A stretch of 64,000 nt of DNA from Chloranthus sessilifolius (taxonomy: Eukaryota > Streptophyta > Magnoliopsida > Chloranthales > Chloranthaceae), in contig CM037585.1 in NCBI GenBank assembly GCA_021018995.1, positions 86,032,646 through 86,096,645 on the forward strand, read 5' to 3'. The position numbers and the translations under genes are program-made. Each line of letters starts with the position of its first letter. The first letter of the stretch is position 1. The notes beneath the pieces are model-generated. The model was not told where the DNA came from. It made no database searches and saw only the letters and a program-made list of their open reading frames with translations. Shown piece by piece: positions 56,981 through 64,000 of this stretch.

Positions 56981-58636
56981 ATGCCGCCCAAAACCCGGTT
57001 GTCTTCGAAGAAGGCAACCTCTAAGGTTCCTGTCCGGCATAAGAACGCTGCACCGCCACCACCTACCCCATCACCGGTGAGGACTCCATCACCGTCGGCA
57101 TCGGAGACCACCTCCGGCTCAACGAGCGCGTCTTCGCCCGAGTCTTCATGCGAGTCTACCCCCATGCCGCCACCACCCACTAGCGTACTTCAACCCAATG
57201 AGTGGTGGGAGGCTAAGACCTTTGAGATCGAGTACATTATCGATCCAACCCTATTCACAAACCCCGATGTACTGGGCGAGACCCAATGGGCTCGTAATTA
57301 CCTCTAAAATGCCGATCTCGGCAACATTTTGAAACCTATCCGTGGGTCCTACTACCCACGATTGGTCCATTTATTCTACCAAGGGCTAACAGACAGCCCT
57401 ACCGACGACATTATTTTGACCAAAATAGAGGGACGCGACTACACATTCACCCGTCGCCACGTCCATGAGGTACTTGAGTGTTACCTCGACTTTACACCCA
57501 AGACCACCCTCCTTCTACCCTTCGAGGCGGAGGTAAGATTCTAGGAGATCATGACCCGCATGACTAATGAGAAGAAGGGGTCGGGATCCTCCATTAAGAG
57601 GGTCGACCTTCCCCACTACATGTGGATGCTTGATTAGATAATCAAGTGCAACCTATACCCACTGCGCCACGACGCAGAGCGCGTAAAGAAATTACAATAG
57701 GCACTCTATGCGGCCTTTTGTGGCAGTTGGTTTGACGCCACAATGCTCATCCTAGAGGGGATGAGATATATTAAGGGCAAGTTGATGAAGGGCAACTTGA
57801 GGCCCAAAGAAAAGATGCCCTCTAGGATGAGATACATTAAGGGTAAGTTGATGAAGGGCAACTTGAGGCCCAAAGAAAAGATGCCCTACGCTCAGCTTAT
57901 CTCGAGCATGTTGGAGTGTTACTCCAACGCTCCCGAGTACGCGATATCGCCCTATGAGGCATGGGCGACGGACCGAGTGAAGGCCTTTTCAAATTCTTCA
58001 TGGAGCTGTAGCTACAATTTACTGAAGCGGACCCTACTGGCTCCGGGTCCAGTTCCAGCAGCAGTAGCACCACCACTACCCCCACCACCACATCAGGACG
58101 CACCCGTGGGTGGGGCACACCCGGTTGAGCCACCAGCGGAGGGGGCATCCTCCCATACCACCGCTTCACCTACGCCGTCAGCACAATCCGTGGCGGCCAC
58201 ACCGACTTCTTCATATCGTCGGCAAGCGGCTCACCAGGCTCCAACGATCAAGGACGTGTTGGCCAAGATGGAGGCCAACAACGAATGGATGAACCGGCGG
58301 ATGGACTTTCTGATGTACCACACTATGCGGTACATCTATCCGTTGGACTACCAGCAGCGCTTAGCCCAGGAGGAGGCTTGGACAGCAGATCGGACCGCAT
58401 TCCATACGGGTCCGGTGTTCCATGCGAGCACATCTACTGCCGACGCATCGAGCTCAGCACCACAGCAGCCGGAGCAGCCTATGGCGCGCCCCAGCCACCA
58501 CCCGAGCCACCAGTTCAGTCAGAGCAGCCCGCCCCTGCATCAGACTAGCCAGGAGAGGGGACGGCGTGAGACTGAGACGAGGGTGTTTTTGTGTATGACA
58601 GATTTTGAGAGTTTTGATGTAATTAAAATGATGTAA
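56981..58636 (+). pseudogene. Extra proline-rich ORF between pol and 3' LTR
   Basis: One frame runs about 550 codons from ATG 56981 to 58636 with four stops (57305-57307, 57542-57544, and two near 57634 and 57698) and no frameshift. The N-terminus is Lys/Pro/Ser-rich. A folded-looking middle has GSYYPRLVHLFYQGL, YTFTRRHVHEVLECYLDF and RVDLPHYMWMLD. A 22-codon tandem duplication sits at 57752-57885. The tail has Pro/Ala-rich linkers and NEWMNRRMDFLMYHTMRYIY. It resembles the extra proteins called putative plant transposon protein in some Ty3/gypsy elements, but I cannot assign a function. Confidence 0.6.
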
Positions 58637-58837
58637 GTAAAGTTGTAAGTTTTAGAAATTAATGAAATATAGATCCGTTTTCTTCAGCATGTGATGTGTA
58701 TGTCATTTTGTTGCTTGTACATTGTGAAATGTGTTCGTCATTATTGTGTGTGGGTACGCAACACCCCAGGGTGCGGGGTACCCAACCGAGCACCTTTGGA
58801 TTATTTTCGAGGACGAAAATTTCCAAGGTGGGAAGAA
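58637..58837 (+). other. 3' end of chromovirus interior with polypurine tract
   Basis: Short untranslated stretch ending GGTGGGAAGAA, the polypurine tract, at 58827-58837. Confidence 0.75.
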
Positions 58838-59414
58838 TGTAATATCCCGAAAAATTAAGCATTGAACTTTAACCTCGAGATTCGTGCCCGACTGTTCATG
58901 GGTTTGACCAAGTGATGGTCAAACAGTGGACTCATGAAGTTATGCACTAAGGTGAGATTAGTGTGACCGAAGTGTAGAGTATGGTGCTAAGTTACAGTCA
59001 CATACACCTATCTCTGGTGCATGTGTTTAACACACAAGCGGGAGAGCAAATATAAGGGTTTAATAACCCTATTTCCCTTTTGTTTTGAGCTATTGAAGAG
59101 AGAGTTAAGAAGAGAGAGAGAAAAGTAATGAGGAGTTATGAGGGCTAGAGGTTAATGCAAATTAAGAAGAGGATGGAGCATTGATTGAAGGATTCAACGC
59201 GTTAGGATCGTTGAAACGAAAAGCGGAAACCCTAGCCATTCCAACCTAGATCTTGATCAATTTGAGGATTGATTGAAGGTGAGTTTTAAATTAATGTAAT
59301 GCATAGAGTGTGAATGATTAAATGTGGTCAAATGTGCATAAATGGATAGATAAAAGGCTTAGAAAAGAAAGGGAAAAGGTTTGGAAGAACAGCCCGAAAG
59401 GGGGCTGAATCTGG

Positions 59415-59890
59415 CCAAATCGATTAATCGAAATTGGGATTCGATTAATCGATTTTGGCCCAGAAGTTGAAAAGTCATGAAAGCCCGATTTCGATTAATC
59501 GAATTGTATTTCGATTAATCGATTTTGATTTCGATTAGTTGATTTGGAAATCGACTAATTGACTGGGTACCTCCAGTGGCTGGAGAAAAGAGACCTGGAG
59601 AAATCGACTAATCGAGTTTGGAAATCGATTAATCAATTTTAGATTTCGATTAATCGATTTGGGATCGACTAATCGATTTTAGAATTTCGACCACTCGATT
59701 TAAGAATCGACTGCTTTATGTTGGAGATTTAGATTAATCGATTTGGGATCAATTAATCGAATTTGAATCTCGATTAATCGATTTTGATAATCGATTAATC
59801 GATTTGGATTTCGATCAATCGATTTTGGGAATCGATTAATCTAATTGTATTTCGATTAATCGATTTTGGGAATCGATTAATCGACTTTGA
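59415..59890. repeat. CGATTAATCG dyad array in 3' LTR
   Basis: About 24 copies; slightly longer than the 5' LTR array, which shows array-length change between the two LTRs of one element. Confidence 0.9.
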
Positions 59891-60945
59891 CAGTTTCTAA
59901 GTTTTCTTTGAGATTCATGGAGGGTCCAGGACCTTCTTCATTACATCTTTAATGATGTATTGCATGTATTGTGATGTACCATAGGTGGTACGTGTGAAAG
60001 CAAGCACAAGGAGCCACGTGGGACCTTGATGCTTGGACCATCAGAGAATTGAGGTAGGGAACACCTTGAACATATACTTTAATTTTAAGAGCATGTATGT
60101 AGTGATATAATTATTAGATTTGAAATTATTTTAACTATGAAAAGCTTTGTGAAAATGGGTGCGTGTGTGACACCAAGAATGTGATAAAGGCATCGGTGTG
60201 ATACAAGAAATTAAGAACAAGCATTCTAATGAGATTGAGACATCCCCAGGGGATGAGAAAGTAATAAAGGCATCAGGTGTGATGCGGGTATATATACATC
60301 CCAGGGATGTATATGTATATACGATTGAATAATTACTGTTGAGGCCTAACTGATATAAGATAGCACACTTACATGGTGAACAACTATATATAAAGCACAT
60401 ATTATTTTTATTATTTGAGGTTTGATAGGATACCCCACTGACGTGGCAGGATACCCACGACTGACGCGACAGGATATCCGTGACCGGTACGGCGGCGAAT
60501 CCGTACACTAGTACGGAGGTTTATCCGTAACTCTAAGTACATCCCAAGGATGTTGTATGATATTTAACCCCGCCACCTAGTGAGAAAGGGGCTTGGGTCG
60601 TATTCCCAGGGTATACATTTTTACAACTGTCTAATTAGATGACGATGAAGGGTATCTCATCGGGGCTCGATGCTATATTGCTCGGGGATTACTTAAGTTG
60701 AAGATTTAAGTTTTGCTTTAGGCCTGTTCAGTGTCATTCATGATAAATCAACAGTAAAGTAAGACATGCTAATTACCAATAAACTTGAATGCAATTCATC
60801 AGATTTAAACTGTTCTTCTAGCAAAAGCATAGACACATCATGCTTAGAGTATCATGGAATATATGTGAGTTTTAACTTATATGGTCATTGTGTTTGTTCC
60901 CTATTAAGCTAGGATGTAGCTCACCCTTTAGACTATACGTCGTAG

Positions 60946-61049
60946 GTTCATTGATAGCAGATGTAGAGGCTTCGGGAGACGTAGATCCGGATGATTCGGA
61001 TTACGTGCCTGGAGACGAGTTAGAGCCTCCACCCGAGGACTTCTTCTAG
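60946..61049 (+). other. Conserved exon-like frame in 3' LTR
   Basis: Acidic frame ending SDYVPGDELEPPPEDFF-stop, same phase as at 40794, with both silent and replacement differences in the N-terminal part and only silent ones in the last 17 codons. Confidence 0.65.
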
Positions 61050-61582
61050 GAGACTCTGCTGTGTACTTTGACAGAGAGTAGTTTTTGAGAGCTAGTTGTA
61101 CGGCTTGGTATGTCAAGCCTTTATTTTTTATAAACATATAATTAAATTGAATTATTCTGTTGGCGAACCATCTGGGGTGATCTATTTATCACCAATGGTT
61201 CGGGTCGGTTCTCTGTTCATGCAGTGGCATGAAAGTAGAACTGTCTTTTACATATGCCAGTTGGGCATATTAACTGTTTCCGTTTTATGAGATTATTTGC
61301 TTTAATTATTTAATTTGTGCTTGATATACCAATTTTCTGTGCACAGTTTTGGGAAACGGTCAGGAGGATCGTGCTGATGGCACGGGTTTCGAGGTGCCGA
61401 AATCCAGGCTGTCACACAATCGGTATCGACTTCCTACCCATTCGGTATCGACTTCCTACACAATCGGTATCGACTGTAAATGGAATCGGTTTCCACTTGT
61501 TAAGCAGTCGTTATATTACAGTGATTTTTCAATTTCTATAATTTTTCTATGTTATTTTATAACCTGTCCTTTTTCGTAGCAG

Positions 61583-62176
61583 ATTTACACTCCCCTCGAA
61601 CCCGTTACCTTCGAGTTGGACATACCCCTCGTAAGGGATTATCAACGGATTCTAAAGGCTGTTGGGGGAGAAATTGGGGGGAAGAGGAAAGAGGTTGAGG
61701 AGGTCAAGAAAGTTGTGGAAGTTGATCTGCGGCCGAAGAAGAAAAGAAATATTCCGATCAAAGAAGTTGAAGAGGAAGAATTTGAGGACCAAACAATGTC
61801 TGATGAAGGCTCTTCGTCAGATGAGGTCCAAGTCCAATTAGACCGGCCTAAAAGGGTCGCTGCGAAGACAAGCAGTAGTACACCAACCTCCTTTAATCAA
61901 GAGTTGTTGAGGAGGATTGATGGTTTGGAGTTGGATAAATTAAAACTCAACCAAAAAGCCAGCCATTTGGAAGAGTTGGTTAACCAATTGGTGGAAGGGA
62001 ATAAGCGGTTGGCGGAGGAGAATAGGCTCCTCCGGACACAATGCAACTCCTTTGAAGAACGGCTCACTTCAAGGGATGTTCAATTGCAAACGACGGATCA
62101 CTTCAACAGGTTGATCCGGAAAGAGCAATGAAAAATTATAGAACTCCTTCAAAAGATCATGGAGGTGACACCCAAG
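61583..62176 (+). pseudogene. C48 protease gene, exon 3 (charged coiled-coil linker)
   Basis: Acceptor TTCGTAGCAG and donor AAG|GTACGA bound 198 codons in phase 0. It contains a Lys/Glu-rich segment with a KKKR cluster (possible nuclear signal) and heptad-like Leu/Glu repeats (about 61910-62090), consistent with a coiled coil. A TGA at 62129-62131 interrupts it. It links the DUF1985-like and protease parts. A dyad array fills the flanking introns. Confidence 0.7.
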
Positions 62177-62224
62177 GTACGATTGGTAGTGTAGTCTGCT
62201 TTAATTTAATTTGATTTTTTATTT

Positions 62225-62485
62225 ATTCGATTTTTTACTGATCGTATGTACAATCGATAGCAATTGCATTTACAATCGATAACGATCGTATGTATAATTG
62301 ATATCGATCGCATTTACAATCGATAACGATCATATGTACAATCGATACCGATCGTATGTGCAATCGTTATCGATTGTAAATGCAATCATTATCGATTGTA
62401 AATACAATCGTTAGGCGATCGGTACCGAATGTAAATACGATCGGTATCGATTGTAATTACCATCAGTTTAGATTCGGAATCGATT
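62225..62485. repeat. CGAT dyad array, intron 3 of the C48 gene
   Basis: About 14 units such as GATCGTATGTACAATCGATA and ATCGATTGTAAATGCAAT-like words, all centred on ATCGAT/ATCGTTATCGAT. Confidence 0.8.
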
Positions 62486-62556
62486 TATATTATTTTTAGA
62501 GGTCATTCTATTCTCAGTTTTTCTTATTTATCAATTTTATGTCTTTCAATGTTCAG

Positions 62557-62936
62557 GATGGTGTTGTTTCGAAGTTGTTATTGAAAGTGTCTCTCACTGC
62601 CGATATGGGACTAGAACCTGCTGGTCCAGCCGACCAGGGATCAGCAGATGTGGCACCAGCTCCTCCCGCCCAAGAGGAGTTGGCAGCAGCTGATAACCAA
62701 TCCCACGATTATGATGATAAGGGTGGTCCGGCTGGTGATGAGCAATCCGAGCAACCATTAGATGCTCGCCTGAGGCCTAGGATTAAGGTCAAACATGTTA
62801 CCTTGAAGCCTAGGATAGGAAAAAAGCAGGCAATAAAAAACCCGCCAACCGAGACGATGCCCCCTCCTATGGTTGAGCTGACAGATGAGCAGAGGTTCAT
62901 GAATGCCATCTGGACAGCTCCCGAAAAGGATGCCGA
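62557..62936 (+). pseudogene. C48 protease gene, exon 4 (disordered acidic linker)
   Basis: Acceptor AATGTTCAG, donor GCCGA|GTAAGT. Phase enters at 0 and leaves at 2. Ala/Pro/Glu-rich, then a basic RPRIKVKHVTLKPRIGKKQ segment, ending TDEQRFMNAIWTAPEKDA just before the catalytic domain. No stop inside. Confidence 0.7.
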
Positions 62937-63043
62937 GTAAGTTATATATATTATGAATTTTTCCGTCTTTCCGATGATAGTAAGTTGTTAGTTAGAAGTT
63001 AATTTCATTTTGAATTAAAACTTGGCCGTTATGTTTCATGCAG

Positions 63044-64000
63044 CATCTACGTAAGCTCCGTGGGTGATTATACACTCCGGATGCATACGTTCAAATGTCT
63101 GGAAGGCACGACATACTTAGACACTCTTGTAAGTAACCAAATCTCTCATATTCAATTTCTTAATGCTTTCTTTCCAAAGTTATTTTCTTTTCAAGTTTTC
63201 TAAAAGTAATGACTGATTAAAAAAATAGAACGATTGCCCAGATAGTCTATCGCGATTGTTTACACAATTGATGACGATTGTGTACATAGTCGATGATGAT
63301 TGTCTTAACAGTCGATACCAACTGTCTAGGAAATCGATAATGATCGTCTTGACAGTCGATACCGCCTCTCTACGCAATCGTTAATGATTGTCTTAACAGT
63401 CGATACTGACTATCTAGACAATCGTTAACGATTGTCTTAACAGTCGATACTGACTCTGTATAGAATCGATAACGAATGAAGTGTGTGTTGATTACTGAAA
63501 TTTGTTATCTTTCAGATAATTGGAGCCTACCTAAGACTTTTAGAAGTCATGGATGACGCTGCTGATCATCCTGAAGTTGGGAATAAATTCTTCCTGATGA
63601 GCCCCACCGGTTTGTCAAATATCGCCATGAGTTATAACGATTTCAGATTCTTTATTGATACTGAAAAACTCAACCGCCAACTGATGGCCACGCAAATTGA
63701 ACGGTGGGCTGCCCTTAAGGAAGAAACCAACTCAGGCAAAGAAGGTGCTCCAAAACTTCTTCTTCAATAGGTTGAGGAATCTGTGGGCTCACCAATGCAA
63801 TACGGTACATTACGGTCTCTGTAAACTTTATTTATAATTTTTACCATTGTGGCCTTTAATATATTATTCATTTCAGATATTTGTCCCAGTGCATAGTCAC
63901 GATCCTTTACATTGGGCCCTTGCGATCGTTAAGGTTTTAGAACGATCGGTAATGATCGTTGATCCAATTTTGGATAGGCCCTCAAAGGACAAGTATCCCA
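63044..64000 (+). pseudogene. C48 (Ulp1-type) cysteine protease domain, exons 5-7, cut by window end
   Basis: Exon 5 (63044-63128, ends CTT|GTAAGT) reads TYLDTL and exon 6 (63516 onward) continues IIGAYLRLLE, the WLxD..I..YL.LL entry of Ulp1 proteases. A TAG at 63768-63770 falls in exon 6. Exon 7 starts at 63877 and reads IFVPVHSHDPLHWALAIVKV then IVDPIL, carrying the catalytic His (HWAL) and Asp (VDP). The catalytic Cys would be beyond the window. Ulp1 enzymes remove SUMO-like modifiers; the role of MULE-borne copies is not known. The donor of exon 6 could not be fixed. Confidence 0.8.
63225..63480. repeat. CGAT dyad array, intron 5 of the C48 gene
   Basis: About ten units of the form CGATTGTCTTAACAGTCGAT with variation, like those in introns 1-3. 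Confidence 0.8.

Larger units (their letters stand above)
38741..61416 (+). mobile_element. Full-length Tekay/Del-like chromovirus (Ty3/gypsy), interrupted
   Basis: LTRs 38741-41264 and 58838-61416, target duplication CAATC (38736-38740; 61417-61421), tRNA-Met primer site, gag, protease, RT, RNase H, integrase, chromodomain, then an extra ORF. Its protease is split by element 42982-52546; without that it is about 13.1 kb. It sits in intron 2 of the C48 gene in the same orientation. Multiple stops and frameshifts make it non-autonomous now. Confidence 0.95.
58838..61416 (+). repeat. 3' LTR of the chromovirus
   Basis: 2579 bases, collinear with the 5' LTR; differs by scattered substitutions and by indels in the dyad array (59420-59890). 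Donor at 59278/59279, acceptor-like GTAG before 60946. Confidence 0.95.
36814..64000 (+). mobile_element. Mutator-like element carrying a C48 protease gene (right end outside window)
   Basis: The boundary at 36814 (GGGAAATTTACC) interrupts an LTR and is followed by about 200 bases of promoter-like sequence, then a spliced gene with a DUF1985-like and a Ulp1/C48 domain. That is the cargo known from Kaonashi-type MULEs. No transposase is visible inside the window. Its intron 2 holds a 22.7 kb chromovirus. The terminal inverted repeat cannot be verified because the right end is missing. Confidence 0.5.

Noticed and set aside
1..64000. CRISPR arrays, prokaryotic operons, rRNA/tRNA genes
   Set aside because: The regularly recurring dyads are palindromic words without unique spacers of fixed length, and everything else is plant nuclear; no tRNA or rRNA sequence was recognised, apart from tRNA-complementary primer sites.

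Overview
This is a stretch of plant (flowering-plant) nuclear DNA, AT-rich and dominated by nested transposable elements. The evidence is several plant LTR-retrotransposon clades (Athila-like and Tekay/Del-like chromovirus Ty3-gypsy, plus a Ty1-copia gag), an integrated caulimovirid (endogenous pararetrovirus), a FAR1-related (FRS) pseudogene, a metal-tolerance-protein (MTP) pseudogene with plant-type introns, several MITEs, and a Mutator-like element carrying a Ulp1/C48 protease gene. I cannot name the species. I see no intact cellular protein-coding gene, no rRNA or tRNA gene and no CRISPR array.

Layout. 1-8300 (-): a partial Athila-like element with gag, protease, an RT-integrase reading frame lacking RNase H, a tRNA-Asp PBS and a ~2.1 kb LTR. 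8316-21555 (-): caulimovirid sequence amounting to more than one genome length, order CP-MP-PR-RT-RH-(TAV position)-leader/PBS. It is interrupted by a 2.36 kb solo LTR (17966-20325) and by ~0.9 kb of non-viral DNA (9796-10683). 21774-23908 (-): an FRS pseudogene with seven nonsense codons in one otherwise preserved frame. 23940-27835: repeats, MITEs and a truncated LINE. 28222-33430 (-): MTP11-like pseudogene exons and a possible 5' exon, with another MITE at 33510-33725. 34060-64000+: a deep nest. A copia element (gag 34619-35165) is broken by a reverse-oriented Tekay-type LTR (35166-36813). That LTR appears to be broken by a MULE (36814 to beyond the window) carrying a C48 protease gene. Intron 2 of that gene contains a full-length Tekay-like chromovirus (38741-61416, TSD CAATC). 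The protease domain of the chromovirus was in turn split by a young, pol-less Athila-like element (42982-52546, TSD TCTAC).

The most unusual signals fall outside the standard domains. (1) Unrelated elements each carry dense arrays of their own short CGAT-centred dyad: CCTATCGAA/TTCGATAGG, CGATTAATCG, TCAATCGATTGA and ATCGATATCGAT. The arrays lie in LTRs, leaders, introns, or just upstream of internal promoters. (2) Four LTRs of three Tekay subfamilies share a short exon-like reading frame ending in PPPEDFF-stop, with a conserved splice-acceptor-like AG, conserved phase and mostly silent differences. (3) The chromovirus carries an extra ~550-codon proline-rich ORF behind pol with its own dyad array, TATA box and 5'-UTR intron. 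The first Athila-like element shows a similar arrangement. Nearly all coding regions here are degenerate, mostly through nonsense codons.
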